Of a stretch of 64,000 nt of DNA, positions 1 to 9,733 are shown in pieces. The position numbers were made by a program, and so were the translations under genes. The notes under the pieces were generated by a model. It ran no database searches. It was not told the origin of the DNA and saw only the letters and a program-made list of their open reading frames with translations. Source of the stretch: Candidatus Omnitrophota bacterium (lineage in GTDB: Bacteria > Omnitrophota > Gorgyraeia > Gygaellales > Profunditerraquicolaceae); assembly GCA_022710715.1 (NCBI GenBank), contig JAKLGJ010000005.1:58347-122346 (forward strand), in the 5' to 3' direction. Every line of letters starts with the position of its first letter. Position 1 is the first letter of the stretch.

Positions 1-1
1 C

Positions 2-727
2 GAGATCGTCTCGATCATGATCAATGAAGAAGACCATATCCGCGCCCAGGTGATGCAATCCGGCTTTAATCTCTATGAGGCCTGGAATATCATCAACCGC
101 ATAGACGATCAACTGGGCAAGGATCTGCGTTTCGCTTTTTCCGCGGAATGGGGGTACCTGACCGCCTGCCCGACCAATGCCGGGACCGCTATGCGCGGAT
201 CGGTAATGCTGCATCTGCCGGCGCTGGTCATGACCCGTCAGATCAATCAAGTCCTGGCGGCGATCTCAAAACTTTCGTTTACCACCCGCGGGCTCTACGG
301 CGAAGGCACGCAGGCCAGCGGCAATTTCTTCCAGGTGTCCAATCAGGTCGCCATGGGACACAGCGAGCAGGAGATCATCGATAACATCAACGGTCTGATC
401 CGTCAGATCATCGAACAGGAGACGCAGTCGCGCGAGGTCCTCTTATCCAGCGGACGCTCGATGCTGGAAGACAAGATCAGCCGCAGCTTCGGGATACTCA
501 AAAGCGCCCATATCATCTCCAGCCAGGAAACCATCGAGCTGTTGTCTCTGGTGCGCCTGGGCTGTGACCTGGGCGTGGTTAAAGATATGAACCGCCGGGT
601 GGTCAACGAGCTTTTTATTCTTACCCAGCCGGCGCATCTGCAGAAGTTCCAGAGTAAAAAATTGACCCAGCAGGAACGGGACGTCACGCGCGCGGAGCTT
701 ATCCGCAGCAGATTAAGCAAGACGTAG
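2..727 (+). CDS. mcsB: Protein-arginine kinase McsB, C-terminal part (5' truncated by window edge)
   Basis: The frame is open from base 2, so the gene begins upstream of the window. The first visible residues, EIVSIMINEEDH, are the guanido-kinase signature around the substrate-binding loop of McsB. It is followed by CPTNAGTAMRGSV, the CPTN motif of the phosphagen-kinase fold with the catalytic Cys region. McsB phosphorylates arginine residues on proteins, marking them for ClpC-ClpP degradation in Bacillus. clpC follows 26 bp downstream with a GAGGAG ribosome site, so the two are very probably co-transcribed. The C-terminal helical segment is of normal length. It is unusual to find this Firmicutes-type system in a genome with outer-membrane genes. 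Confidence in the family is high; the partner mcsA would lie off the window and cannot be seen. Confidence 0.92.
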   Translation, partial: EIVSIMINEEDHIRAQVMQSGFNLYEAWNIINRIDDQLGKDLRFAFSAEWGYLTACPTNAGTAMRGSVMLHLPALVMTRQINQVLAAISKLSFTTRGLYGEGTQASGNFFQVSNQVAMGHSEQEIIDNINGLIRQIIEQETQSREVLLSSGRSMLEDKISRSFGILKSAHIISSQETIELLSLVRLGCDLGVVKDMNRRVVNELFILTQPAHLQKFQSKKLTQQERDVTRAELIRSRLSKT

Positions 728-753
728 AACCCGGTTATCAGAGGAGAACTACC

Positions 754-3171
754 ATGTTCAACCGATTTACCGAAAGAGCACGCAAGGTTATCATTCTGGC
801 CAAGGAAGAAGCGAAACGTTTCAATCACGATTATATCGGCACCGAGCATATCCTGCTCGGCCTGATCCGGGAAGGGGAGGGCGTCGCTGCCACCGTTCTG
901 GAAAAGATGGGGTTGTCTTTGGAGAACATCCGGTTGGAGATCGAGAAGCTGGTGCAGCCCGGCCCGACCACCCAGATCATCGGCGATCTGCCGTTCACCC
1001 CGCGGGCGAAGAAGGCTCTGGAGATGGCGGCCGAAGAAGCCAGGTCGCTGGGACATAACTATATCGGCACCGAGCATTTGCTGCTGGGATTGATCCGCGA
1101 GGAGGAAGGGGTCGCTTCGCAGGTCCTGATGAATCTCGGCCTGGACCTCAACACCGTCCGCAATAAGGTGATGGAAGTGCTGGGTTCCGAGCTGCCCGGA
1201 TTCGGCCAGGCGCAGGCGAAAACCAAGACGCCGGCGCTCGACGCCTTCGGCAGGGATCTCACCGCGCTGGCGCGGGAGAACAAGCTTGACCCGGTGATCG
1301 ACCGCAAGAACGAGATCGAACGCGTGATCCAGATTTTGAGCCGCCGTACCAAGAACAATCCCGTGTTGCTGGGAGAAGCGGGCGTGGGTAAAACCGCGAT
1401 CGTCGAAGGTCTCTCCCAGGCGATCATCGCCGGCAACGTTCCCGAACTGCTGCGGCATAAGCGCCTGATCGTGCTCGACCTGGCGCTGATGGTCGCCGGC
1501 ACGAAATATCGCGGCCAGTTCGAAGAGCGGATCAAAGCGGTGATGGAAGAGATAAAGCGCTCCCAGGACGTGATCATTTTTATCGACGAATTGCATACTC
1601 TTGTCGGCGCAGGTGCGGCTGAAGGCGCCATCGACGCGTCCAACATTCTCAAGCCGGCGCTGTCCAGAGGCGAGATCCAGTGCATCGGCGCCACTACCCT
1701 GGATGAATACCGCAAATATATCGAGAAGGACGCCGCGCTGGAACGGCGTTTCCAGACCATCATGGTCGAGCCTCCTTCGGTCGACCAGACGGTGGAGATT
1801 CTCAAAGGATTGAAGGAAAAATACGAAGCGCATCATCGTGTCATCTACAACGAAGTCGCCTTGCGTGCGGCGGCGCAGCTTGCCGACCGGTACATCACCG
1901 GCCGTTTCATGCCGGACAAGGCTATCGATCTTATCGACGAAGCCGGTTCGCGCGCCCGTTTGAACGTGCTGGTGGTGCCTCCGCAATTAAAGGAACTGGA
2001 AGCCAAGGTGGAGTCCTTGAAGAAAGAGAAGGAAGTCCACATCAAGAATCAGGATTTCGAAAAGGCCGCAGCCCTGCGCGATCAGGAACGCATTGCCCGC
2101 GAAGAGCTGGACCGTTTCAACCACGAATGGACCGCGACCAAGGATAAGATCCGTCCGGAGATCACCGAAGAAGACATGGCGAAAATCGTCTCCCAGTGGA
2201 CCGGCATCCCGCTGTTCCGCATGGAAGCCAAGGAAGGCGAGAAACTGCTCAAGATCGAAGAAGAGCTTCACAAGAAAGTCGTCGGTCAGCAGGAAGCGAT
2301 TTCCGCGATCGCGCACGCGGTGCGCCGTTCGCGCGCCGGGATCAAGGATCCGCGCCGTCCGATCGGTTCGTTCATCTTCTTGGGGCCCACCGGCGTGGGC
2401 AAGACGCTTTTGGCGCGCGCGCTGGCGGAATATATGTTCGGCGACGAGGACGCGTTGATACAGCTGGATATGTCGGAATATATGGAAAAATTCAACGTTT
2501 CGCGGCTGATCGGCGCGCCGCCGGGATACGTGGGGTATGAAGAAGGCGGGCAGTTGACCGAGAAAGTGCGCCGCCGCCCGTATTCGGTGATCCTGCTCGA
2601 TGAGATCGAGAAAGCGCATCCGGATGTATTCAACCTGCTGCTGCAGGTGTTCGAAGACGGACGCCTTACCGACAGCTTCGCCCGGAAAGTCGATTTCCGC
2701 AATACGATCATGATCATGACTTCCAATGTCGGCGCGGAACTGGTGCGCAAAGCAGGGGCGATCGGATTCAACGCCCAGGCGGACGAAGTCACCTATGATG
2801 ATATGAAGACCAAACTGCTGGAAGAGGTCAAGAAAACCTTCAAACCGGAATTCCTCAACCGCATCGACGATATCATCGTATTCCGTCCTCTGCAGCGAAC
2901 GGATCTGGAGAGCATCGTGGATATCGAGATCGCGCATGTGGCGGACCGTTTGAAGGAGCAGAAGATCACGCTGCTGGTGGACAAAGAGGCCAAGGACTTC
3001 CTGATCGAGAAGGGGTTCGATCCGGTGTTCGGGGCGCGTCCTTTGAAGAGGACGATACAGCGTTTCGTGGAAGATACCCTGGCTTCGGAGATCATCGGCA
3101 AGAAATTCCCCGAAGGCACCACGATCAAAGTGCTGCGTAAAAATCAAGAACTGGTGTTTGAGCCATGCTGA
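754..3171 (+). CDS. clpC: ATP-dependent Clp protease ATP-binding subunit ClpC
   Basis: 805-residue AAA+ unfoldase that feeds substrates to ClpP. Residues 1-145 hold two Clp-N repeats, each with YIGTEHLLLGL-like wording. AAA domain 1 has Walker A GEAGVGKT starting at residue 207. The middle M-domain coiled coil (about 405-490, with EKAAALRDQE) distinguishes ClpC/ClpB from ClpA. AAA domain 2 has Walker A GPTGVGKT starting at residue 544. The IGF tripeptide in GAIGFNA is the usual ClpP-contact loop, so this is a protease partner and not a ClpB disaggregase. Start ATG follows GGAGAAC. It sits directly after mcsB, as in the Bacillus ctsR operon, and its stop overlaps the start of the mlaE permease by 7 bases. 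Confidence 0.97.
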   Translation: MFNRFTERARKVIILAKEEAKRFNHDYIGTEHILLGLIREGEGVAATVLEKMGLSLENIRLEIEKLVQPGPTTQIIGDLPFTPRAKKALEMAAEEARSLGHNYIGTEHLLLGLIREEEGVASQVLMNLGLDLNTVRNKVMEVLGSELPGFGQAQAKTKTPALDAFGRDLTALARENKLDPVIDRKNEIERVIQILSRRTKNNPVLLGEAGVGKTAIVEGLSQAIIAGNVPELLRHKRLIVLDLALMVAGTKYRGQFEERIKAVMEEIKRSQDVIIFIDELHTLVGAGAAEGAIDASNILKPALSRGEIQCIGATTLDEYRKYIEKDAALERRFQTIMVEPPSVDQTVEILKGLKEKYEAHHRVIYNEVALRAAAQLADRYITGRFMPDKAIDLIDEAGSRARLNVLVVPPQLKELEAKVESLKKEKEVHIKNQDFEKAAALRDQERIAREELDRFNHEWTATKDKIRPEITEEDMAKIVSQWTGIPLFRMEAKEGEKLLKIEEELHKKVVGQQEAISAIAHAVRRSRAGIKDPRRPIGSFIFLGPTGVGKTLLARALAEYMFGDEDALIQLDMSEYMEKFNVSRLIGAPPGYVGYEEGGQLTEKVRRRPYSVILLDEIEKAHPDVFNLLLQVFEDGRLTDSFARKVDFRNTIMIMTSNVGAELVRKAGAIGFNAQADEVTYDDMKTKLLEEVKKTFKPEFLNRIDDIIVFRPLQRTDLESIVDIEIAHVADRLKEQKITLLVDKEAKDFLIEKGFDPVFGARPLKRTIQRFVEDTLASEIIGKKFPEGTTIKVLRKNQELVFEPC

Positions 3172-3953
3172 TAAAACAGATCGAGGATTCGCTTATTGCC
3201 AGGGTCAGGATGTTTTTCGGTTTTATGGGCGGTTTGTCCAACCTCGCCACGCAGACCGTGATCCTGACGTTCGTGCCGCCGTTCAAAAAGAAACGGATTT
3301 TCGAACAGGCCCAGCGCGCCGGGCTCGACAGCCTGCCCATCGTTTCGCTGATCGCTTTGTTCATCGGTGTGATCTTCGCCTTCCAGATATCATACCTCAT
3401 GCGGAAGCTGGGCAGCGAGATGTATATCGCCAGCATCGTGGCTTTATCGATCGTCCGCGAGCTGGGACCGGTGATCACCTCGCTGGTCGTCGCCGGACGC
3501 GTGGGCGCGGCGATCACCGCGGAGATCGGCACGATGCAGGTCACCGAGCAGGTGGACGCATTGACTTCTCTGGCCACCAACCCGGTGCAGTATCTGGTGG
3601 TGCCGCGTTTCCTCGCTTTGACGCTGATGCTGCCGTTGCTGACGCTCTACGCCGATATCATCGGTATCCTCGGCGGATGGATGATCTGCGTTTTCAAGCT
3701 CGGGATCCCGTCGAGCATGTACATGAATGTCACGTTCGAGTCGCTGCGGTATAAGGATATCGTCACCGGCCTGATCAAGACCCTCTTTTTCGGGATGATC
3801 ATCGCTTTTGTCAGCTGCTACCAGGGGTTCAATGTCGAAGGCGGCGCCGAAGGCGTGGGCAAGGCGACGACCCGCTCGGTGGTGAGTTCTTTTATCCTGA
3901 TCATCGCCTGCGACTGTTTCTTCACCGCATTGTTTTATTTTATATTTCCGTAA
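3165..3953 (+). CDS. mlaE: MlaE-family ABC transporter permease (phospholipid/MCE transport)
   Basis: 262-residue inner-membrane permease of the MlaE/YrbE family, which with MlaF and an MCE protein moves phospholipids between inner and outer membranes. Several hydrophobic helices are visible. The region with ELGPVITSLVVAGRVGAAI followed by EIGTMQVTEQVDAL is the family signature (RVGxxxxAExGTMxVxEQxDAL). The start overlaps the clpC stop by 7 bases, so translation is probably coupled. mlaF follows 3 bases after the stop. It implies a double-membrane cell. The placement between clpC and radA breaks a gene order that is otherwise Bacillus-like. Confidence 0.93.
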   Translation: MLIKQIEDSLIARVRMFFGFMGGLSNLATQTVILTFVPPFKKKRIFEQAQRAGLDSLPIVSLIALFIGVIFAFQISYLMRKLGSEMYIASIVALSIVRELGPVITSLVVAGRVGAAITAEIGTMQVTEQVDALTSLATNPVQYLVVPRFLALTLMLPLLTLYADIIGILGGWMICVFKLGIPSSMYMNVTFESLRYKDIVTGLIKTLFFGMIIAFVSCYQGFNVEGGAEGVGKATTRSVVSSFILIIACDCFFTALFYFIFP

Positions 3954-3956
3954 TCT

Positions 3957-4724
3957 ATGACGCTGATCGAAGTAAAGAATCTGAATAAGTGTTTCAACGA
4001 CCATCGCGTCCTCAAGAACCTTAACCTGAAGGTGGAAAAGGGAACGACGCTGGTGGTGATCGGCCGTTCCGGCTGCGGCAAGAGCGTGTTGCTCAAGCAC
4101 ATGATCGGTCTCTGGCAGCCTGACAGCGGCGAGGTTTTTTTTGACGGCCAGGATGTCTGGTCGTTGTCGCCCAAGGAACTTAACGCCATGCGTTCGCGGA
4201 TGAATATGGTCTTTCAGGGCGGCGCTTTGTTCGATTCCCTGACCGTCGGCGAGAATGTCGGCTTTGAACTGATCGAACATCAGAATATGGCCGGCGTGGA
4301 GCTGTTCGAACGGGTAGAGGAAGCGCTGGCGCTGGTCGGGTTGTCCGGCATCGGCAACCTGATGCCGGCGGAGCTCTCCGGCGGCATGCGCAAGCGCGTG
4401 GCTCTGGCCCGGGCGATCTGTACCCGTCCGGAGGTGGTGTTCTACGACGAACCGACCACCGGCATCGACCCGATTACCGCGGACAGCATCAATGAGCTTA
4501 TTCGCAGCCTGCACGATAAATTGAAAGTAACCTCGATCGTGGTCACCCACGACATGAAGAGCGCGTATCGGATCGCGGACCGGATCGCCATGCTTTATCA
4601 GGGCAGGATAATAGCCGAGGGCACTCCGGAAGAGATCCAGAACACCACGCATCCGATCGTATATCAGTTTATCAACGGTTTGGCTAAGGGGCCGATTACT
4701 GAAGCGACTGACAGCTTTATTTAA
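3957..4724 (+). CDS. mlaF: MlaF-family ABC transporter ATP-binding protein
   Basis: 255-residue ATPase of the MlaFEDB-type lipid transporter. Walker A is GRSGCGKSVLLKH (about residues 36-48), the ABC signature is LSGGMRKRVALARA (about 142), Walker B is VVFYDEPTTGIDP (about 162), and the switch His is in VVTHDM (about 200). The LSGGMRKR form of the signature and the FQGGALFDSLTV Q-loop region are typical of MlaF rather than general importers. It lies between mlaE and the MCE gene in one tight operon (3- and 14-base gaps). No mlaA, mlaB or mlaC homologue is visible here. Confidence 0.95.
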   Translation: MTLIEVKNLNKCFNDHRVLKNLNLKVEKGTTLVVIGRSGCGKSVLLKHMIGLWQPDSGEVFFDGQDVWSLSPKELNAMRSRMNMVFQGGALFDSLTVGENVGFELIEHQNMAGVELFERVEEALALVGLSGIGNLMPAELSGGMRKRVALARAICTRPEVVFYDEPTTGIDPITADSINELIRSLHDKLKVTSIVVTHDMKSAYRIADRIAMLYQGRIIAEGTPEEIQNTTHPIVYQFINGLAKGPITEATDSFI

Positions 4725-4738
4725 CGGAGGGTCTCTCT

Positions 4739-5410
4739 ATGATATTCGGAAAAAGCAAAATGGAGTTAAAGGTCGGCATTTTTGTGTTTGTCGGTTTGGT
4801 GATCCTGATGATTTTCGTTCTCTCGATCGGGGACATCAAGACCGTGCTGACGGCTTATCGCGTCAAGTTCGTCTTTAACTTCATTAACGGCGTGAAGATC
4901 GGCTCGCCCGTGCGCTTTGCCGGCGTGGATGTCGGAGACATCCGCAAGATCAATTTTGTCATCCCCGCTCCGGGAGAGAAACCGAAAGTCGAGCTGGTCG
5001 GATGGATCACCAAGGATATCAAGATCCCGCGCGATTCCCAGGTCTGGGTCAATACCCTCGGGTTGCTCGGGGAGAAGTACATCGAGATCATGCCGGGCAG
5101 GGATTTCAGTTCTTTCATCAGGGAGGATGAGCAGATGTTCGGTAACGACCCCTTTGCCATGCAGGAGTTCGGTGAACTGGCCAAGTCGGTGACCACCAAG
5201 CTCGATCAGACGCTCTCCAGCGTGGAAGACCTGACGTCCTCGCTCAAGGGATTAAGCGAAAACGTTAACGACGGCATCACCAGGATCAAGAACGGAGAAG
5301 GAACAGTCGGCAAAATCATGTATACCGACAGGCTTTATAATGAATTGGAAGCGCTGATCATCGATATAAAGAAGCATCCCTGGAAACTTTTCAAAGTGAC
5401 CAAGGATTAA
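4739..5410 (+). CDS. mlaD: MlaD-like MCE-domain protein (periplasmic lipid-binding subunit)
   Basis: 223 residues: a cytoplasmic start, one transmembrane helix at about 11-30 (KVGIFVFVGLVILMIFVLSI), a single MCE/MlaD domain (about 35-120) containing GVKIGSPVRFAGVDVGDI, and a helical tail. MlaD-type proteins form a hexameric ring on MlaFE that shuttles lipid through the periplasm. Start ATG has a good GGAGGG upstream. It is the last gene of the mlaE-F-D set. The C-terminal part repeats SVEDLTSSLKGLSENVND, as in long helical MCE tails. Family assignment is secure; transport direction cannot be told from sequence. Confidence 0.9.
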   Translation: MIFGKSKMELKVGIFVFVGLVILMIFVLSIGDIKTVLTAYRVKFVFNFINGVKIGSPVRFAGVDVGDIRKINFVIPAPGEKPKVELVGWITKDIKIPRDSQVWVNTLGLLGEKYIEIMPGRDFSSFIREDEQMFGNDPFAMQEFGELAKSVTTKLDQTLSSVEDLTSSLKGLSENVNDGITRIKNGEGTVGKIMYTDRLYNELEALIIDIKKHPWKLFKVTKD

Positions 5411-5472
5411 GCGTTTAAGCGCCGGTCTGTAAAGCCTGTCCTGCTGCACTCTTGCCCGCATGTTTCGCGCGT

Positions 5473-6852
5473 ATGAAAACCAAACAGATCTACACCTGCC
5501 AGCATTGTGGTTATCAGTCGGCAAAATGGCTGGGCAAATGCCCGGATTGTAACGCCTGGAATTCTTTTGTCGAGGAGACGTTCGACCAGGTTCCCGCAAA
5601 GACAAAGGTCAGGGCGGCGCTCTACAAAGACGCGCCCGTGCTGCTCAAGGATGTCCAGCCGCAGGAAGCGCTGCGGGTCAAGACCGGTATAGCCGAACTT
5701 GACCGCGTTCTAGGCGGTGGGATCGTCCGGGGGTCGGTGGTATTGATCGGCGGCGATCCCGGCATCGGCAAGTCCACGATTTCGCTGCAGATCTCGAATC
5801 AACTGACGCACCGGGGTTTGAAAGTTCTCTATATCAGCGGTGAGGAATCGGTCGCGCAAACCAAGTTACGGGCGCAGCGGCTGGCTCCTCACGGGGAGAA
5901 CGATCTGCTCTATATCGTCAATCAGACCGACCTTTCCCTGATCAGCGAATATATCCGTCAGCTCAAACCCGAACTGGTGATCATCGATTCGATCCAGGTG
6001 CTCTTTGATCCGCAATTCACCTCTTCCCCGGGCAGCGTTACCCAGGTGCGGGAATGTGCCGGCATCCTGACCCAGATGGCCAAAACGACCGGGACCACGG
6101 TGTTCATCATCGGTCACGTCACCAAAGAAGGCACGCTGGCCGGACCGCGGGTCCTGGAGCATATCGTGGATACCGTCCTGTATTTCGAAGGCGACAGATT
6201 CTCCACCTTCCGCCTGCTGCGCGCGGTGAAGAACCGTTTCGGCTCGACCAACGAGATCGGCGTTTTTGAAATGATGTCCGACGGGCTCAAGGAAGTCGGG
6301 AATCCTTCCGAGCTCTTCCTGGCCCAGCGTCCGCATGATGCGGCCGGTTCGGTGGTGGTAGCGACCGTTGAGGGATCGCGGCCGCTTTTAGTAGAAGTTC
6401 AGGCGCTGGTCAGCCGGGCCAGCTTCGGTTATGCCCGCAGACGCAGCCAGGGCTTCGATTTCAACCGGCTGGCGCTGCTGGTCGCGGTGCTGGAAAAACG
6501 CATCGGTCTGGGATTGGAAGCCGAGGATATTTTCCTGAATGTGGTGGGAGGCATCCAGGTGGAAGATCCTGCGGTGGATACCGGCGTTTGTCTGGCGGTC
6601 GCTTCCGCGTTCCTGGATCGGCCCATCCCCGGCGATGTGCTGGCGCTGGGCGAAGTGGGATTGACCGGCGAGATCCGCAGCATTTCCCAGCCGCTGGTGC
6701 GTATCAATGAAGCGGCGAAGCTGGGGTTCAAGCGTTGTATCCTGCCCCGCAGTAACCTGCGCGGGCTGGAGAAGCGGAAGTTCGGCATCGAACTGATCGC
6801 GGTAACCACGCTCAAAGAAGCGTTGGATTGTATCAGCGGTAAACATTCATAA
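5473..6852 (+). CDS. radA: DNA repair protein RadA (Sms)
   Basis: About 459 residues. The N-terminal zinc finger [18 protein letters not shown] is followed by a RecA-like core with Walker [13 protein letters not shown] (about residue 96), the RadA-specific [13 protein letters not shown] motif (about 250), and a C-terminal Lon-like domain with [13 protein letters not shown]. RadA is a branch-migration helicase that helps recombination and fork repair. I chose the ATG at 5473 because the zinc finger starts directly after it; an in-frame TTG at 5452 would add seven residues with no support. There is no strong ribosome site. It starts 62 bases after the mlaD stop and heads a run in Bacillus order (radA, YacL-like, ispD, ispF, cysE, cysS). 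Confidence 0.95.
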   Translation: MKTKQIYTCQHCGYQSAKWLGKCPDCNAWNSFVEETFDQVPAKTKVRAALYKDAPVLLKDVQPQEALRVKTGIAELDRVLGGGIVRGSVVLIGGDPGIGKSTISLQISNQLTHRGLKVLYISGEESVAQTKLRAQRLAPHGENDLLYIVNQTDLSLISEYIRQLKPELVIIDSIQVLFDPQFTSSPGSVTQVRECAGILTQMAKTTGTTVFIIGHVTKEGTLAGPRVLEHIVDTVLYFEGDRFSTFRLLRAVKNRFGSTNEIGVFEMMSDGLKEVGNPSELFLAQRPHDAAGSVVVATVEGSRPLLVEVQALVSRASFGYARRRSQGFDFNRLALLVAVLEKRIGLGLEAEDIFLNVVGGIQVEDPAVDTGVCLAVASAFLDRPIPGDVLALGEVGLTGEIRSISQPLVRINEAAKLGFKRCILPRSNLRGLEKRKFGIELIAVTTLKEALDCISGKHS

Positions 6853-6878
6853 CATTTTTAATACATGAGGGGGTAGCT

Positions 6879-7850
6879 ATGCCGTTACTATTTCTACGTA
6901 TTCTTTTCGTGATCGCCAGCACTCTTATCGGTTATCAATCCATGCAGCAGAGCGTGATCGGCGCGGGCGTGGGGTTTGTGGTCAGCCTGGTCATCGTTAT
7001 CCTGGAGGTCGGCATGCGCAATGTTTCGGTGCGCGGGCTTTCCAGCGCGGTATTCGGATTGATCATGGGATTGATCATGGCCAAGCTGGTCGGCGACGCG
7101 TTCGCTCTTATCCCGATCCCGCCGGATGGGTTGATCATCAGCCGGATCATCCTCACGCTTATCTTCTGTTACCTGGGCCTGGTGATCGGCCTGCGCGGTA
7201 AGGACGAGTTCAATATCATCATTCCCTATGTGCGCCTGCGCCGCCAGGATCAGATGGAAGAGGTGACGGTCCTGGATACCAGCGTGATCATTGACGGGCG
7301 GATCACCGATATACTCAAGACCAAGTTCCTCGAAGGCAAGATCATCATTCCTAAATTCGTGCTTAAGGAATTACAGCAAATAGCCGATTCCACCGATCCG
7401 ATCAAGCGCCAGCGCGGTCGGCGCGGCCTGGAGATACTCAACACTATTCAGAAGGAACCGGGCATCAACCTGGTCCTGCACGAGGAAGAAGTGCCCGAAA
7501 TCCGGGAAGTCGACGCCAAACTGGTCAAGCTCGCGCAGCTGCTGGAAGCCAAGATCATGACCGTCGATTTCAACCTCAACCACGTGGCCAGCCTGCAGGG
7601 GGTCAAGGTCCTGAATATCAACGAGCTGGCTAACGCGCTCAAGCCGGTCGTTTTTCCCGGCGAGCAAATGACGATCAAGCTGCTTAAAGAAGGAAAAGAA
7701 TACAATCAGGCTGTGGGGTATCTCGACGACGGCACCATGGTGGTAGTGGAAGAAGCGCGCCGCCTTATCGGCCAGGAAGTCAGGGTGGCGGTCACCTCGG
7801 TGCTGCAGACGCCCGCCGGCAGGATGATTTTCACCAAATTGGGCAAATAA
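6879..7850 (+). CDS. Membrane PIN-TRAM domain protein (YacL family)
   Basis: 323 residues. About four N-terminal hydrophobic segments (1-105) are followed by a PIN-type ribonuclease domain starting at [15 protein letters not shown] (about 127-250, with the acidic residues D129, D137 and a later VDFN) and a C-terminal TRAM RNA-binding domain (about 265-320, [19 protein letters not shown]). This matches the YacL/PilT-like family next to radA/disA in Gram-positives. Substrate is unknown. The ribosome site GAGGGGGT lies just before the ATG. The stop codon overlaps the ispD start (ATAATG), suggesting coupling. No disA lies between radA and this gene. Confidence 0.88.
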   Translation: MPLLFLRILFVIASTLIGYQSMQQSVIGAGVGFVVSLVIVILEVGMRNVSVRGLSSAVFGLIMGLIMAKLVGDAFALIPIPPDGLIISRIILTLIFCYLGLVIGLRGKDEFNIIIPYVRLRRQDQMEEVTVLDTSVIIDGRITDILKTKFLEGKIIIPKFVLKELQQIADSTDPIKRQRGRRGLEILNTIQKEPGINLVLHEEEVPEIREVDAKLVKLAQLLEAKIMTVDFNLNHVASLQGVKVLNINELANALKPVVFPGEQMTIKLLKEGKEYNQAVGYLDDGTMVVVEEARRLIGQEVRVAVTSVLQTPAGRMIFTKLGK

Positions 7851-8539
7851 TGTATATTACCGCGATCATTGTCGCCGCCGGGAAAGGCAAGCGTTTCAAG
7901 TCGGACATTTCCAAGCCGCTGGTCAAGCTCGACGGCCGTCCGATGTTGTATTATTCCCTGCAGGTGTTTTCGCGCATCGCCGCCGTCAAGAATATCATCG
8001 TCGTGGCTAACCGCGGGAATAAAGCGGGGATTATCCGGCTCGTACGCGCAGCGGGTTTCGATAAAGTCAGCGCTATCGTTGAAGGAGGCGCGCGCCGGCA
8101 GGATTCGGTGCGCAACGGTTTGAAACGGATCTGCGCCCGTACGGACTTTATCCTTGTTCATGACGCGGCCCGTCCGCTGATCAGCCCTGCGCTGGTTCAG
8201 TCGGTGATCCGCGCCGCGGCGTCGGTCGGCGCGGCAGTGGCGGCTGTGCCGGTCAAGGCGACGATCAAGGAATCCCGGCAGGACCGGTCGCAGCGACCGG
8301 CGGTGGCCAGGACGCTTGATCGCTCGAAACTCTGGGAAGTGCAGACTCCCCAGGTATTCCGCAAGGCGCTGTTGCTCGACGCGTACAGCCGGTTCGGCGA
8401 CGCCAGCGTGACGGATGACGCGAGTTTAGTGGAGAAGAACCGCGCCCCGGTGGCGATTGCGCCGGGCGCTTATTCCAATATCAAGATCACCACCCCGGAA
8501 GATGCGGCCATCGCCCGGGCGTTATTGCAAACACGCTGA
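7850..8539 (+). CDS. ispD: 2-C-methyl-D-erythritol 4-phosphate cytidylyltransferase IspD
   Basis: 229 residues. It carries the nucleotidyltransferase start AIIVAAGKGKRFKSDISKP, the VHDAARPLI motif (about residue 103) and the TDDASLVE motif near 188, which are hallmarks of IspD. The enzyme makes CDP-methylerythritol from MEP and CTP in the non-mevalonate isoprenoid pathway. The start overlaps the previous stop by one base, and ispF follows after 6 bases, the usual ispD-ispF pair. The reading AAGKGKRF is slightly off the common AAGxGxRM but binding residues are kept. Confidence 0.94.
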   Translation: MYITAIIVAAGKGKRFKSDISKPLVKLDGRPMLYYSLQVFSRIAAVKNIIVVANRGNKAGIIRLVRAAGFDKVSAIVEGGARRQDSVRNGLKRICARTDFILVHDAARPLISPALVQSVIRAAASVGAAVAAVPVKATIKESRQDRSQRPAVARTLDRSKLWEVQTPQVFRKALLLDAYSRFGDASVTDDASLVEKNRAPVAIAPGAYSNIKITTPEDAAIARALLQTR

Positions 8540-8545
8540 TACGTT

Positions 8546-9043
8546 ATGAACTATCGCACAGGCATAGGATATGATATTCATCGGCTGGTCAAAGGCCGCA
8601 CCCTGATACTGGCAGGGGTGCAGATCGCGTATGCCAGAGGGCTGCTGGGCCATTCCGACGCCGACGTGCTGACACACGCGGTGATCGATGCGCTGCTCGG
8701 CGCCGCCGGCCTGCCGGATATAGGCGAGCAGTTCCCGGATACCGATCCCCGCTACAGGGGCGCCTCCAGCATCAAGCTTCTGGCGCAGGTCAAGACCATG
8801 CTGCGGCGCAGAGGCTACGCAATCGTGTCGGTGGACACGGTGATCGTGGCGCAGGAACCTCCCTTAAGCGCGTATAAGGGCGCGATGATAGCGGCATTAA
8901 GCCGCGCGCTCGGCGTTCCGCGGGATGCCGTGGGAGTCAAGGCAAAAACCAATGAAGGGCTGGACGCGACCGGGAGCAAGCGGGCGATCGCCAGCTATGC
9001 CGTAGCACTGTTGAAGAAATCATCTTCAAAAGGGGGGCGATAA
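8546..9043 (+). CDS. ispF: 2-C-methyl-D-erythritol 2,4-cyclodiphosphate synthase IspF
   Basis: 165 residues. It has the metal and substrate motifs GIGYDIHRL (Asp and His ligands), [18 protein letters not shown], and [12 protein letters not shown]. The C-terminal [20 protein letters not shown] is the usual IspF ending. It closes CDP-ME 2-phosphate into the cyclodiphosphate with release of CMP. It sits 6 bases after ispD in the same operon and 1 base before cysE. Length and order of motifs are normal. Confidence 0.95.
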   Translation: MNYRTGIGYDIHRLVKGRTLILAGVQIAYARGLLGHSDADVLTHAVIDALLGAAGLPDIGEQFPDTDPRYRGASSIKLLAQVKTMLRRRGYAIVSVDTVIVAQEPPLSAYKGAMIAALSRALGVPRDAVGVKAKTNEGLDATGSKRAIASYAVALLKKSSSKGGR

Positions 9044-9044
9044 G

Positions 9045-9725
9045 GTGATACTTTTACTGGGAATTCTGCTCGTATTGTTCATGGTGAAAGTCTACGTCAT
9101 TTCGACGATTTTTGCCGAAGAGATCAAAACCATTCAGAAACGGGATCCGGCGGCGCGCAGCGTTTTCGAAGTCATCCTGCTTTACCAGGGGCTTCACGCT
9201 TTGATCCATCACCGCATCGCGCATTTTTTCTACCGCAAGAATCATTTTCTGACCGCGCGCTGGATCAGTCAGGTGTCCCGGTCTCTGACCGGTATCGAAA
9301 TCCACCCCGGGGCGACCATCGGCCGGCGTTTCTTCATCGACCACGGGATGGGCGTGGTGATCGGCGAGACGACGGTGATCGGCGATGACGTGCTTTTATA
9401 CCAGGGGGTAACCCTGGGCGGCACCGGTCTGGAAAAAGGCAAGCGGCATCCGACCATCGGGAATACCGTGGTCATCGGCACCGGCGCAAAAGTCCTGGGC
9501 AATATAACTATCGGCGATAACGCGTATATCGGCGCCAACGCTGTGGTGATCAAAGATGTCCCGCCGAATTCGACTGTCGTCGGCGTGCCCGGCAGGATAA
9601 CCAAGCAGGACGGCAAGAAGATCGACGTCAGCCTCGATCACATCCACGTGCTCGATCCCATCATGCAGACGGTGGAAGCGCTGGAGAAACGGCTCGACGC
9701 ACTGGAAAAGAAAACTAAACCGTAA
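9045..9725 (+). CDS. cysE: Serine O-acetyltransferase CysE
   Basis: 226 residues. The left-handed hexapeptide-repeat domain (about 85-190) includes [43 protein letters not shown] and a C-terminal GVPGRI, characteristic of SAT. It acetylates serine for cysteine synthesis. The start is GTG at 9045 preceded by AGGGGGGCGATAAG; no nearer ATG keeps the N-terminal helix. The first 20 residues are very hydrophobic ([17 protein letters not shown]), unlike the soluble E. coli enzyme, so it may be membrane-tethered (inference). It lies next to cysS, so acetylserine production and cysteinyl-tRNA charging are co-located as in Bacillus. Confidence 0.92.
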   Translation: MILLLGILLVLFMVKVYVISTIFAEEIKTIQKRDPAARSVFEVILLYQGLHALIHHRIAHFFYRKNHFLTARWISQVSRSLTGIEIHPGATIGRRFFIDHGMGVVIGETTVIGDDVLLYQGVTLGGTGLEKGKRHPTIGNTVVIGTGAKVLGNITIGDNAYIGANAVVIKDVPPNSTVVGVPGRITKQDGKKIDVSLDHIHVLDPIMQTVEALEKRLDALEKKTKP

Positions 9726-9733
9726 CGCATACT

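Noticed and set aside
403..1986. A 527-codon open frame on the minus strand across mcsB and clpC
   Set aside because: It runs opposite two well-supported genes, has no recognisable motif, and results from codon bias in GC-rich coding sequence.
1987..3147. Long minus-strand open frame within clpC
   Set aside because: It is the complement of the conserved second AAA domain.
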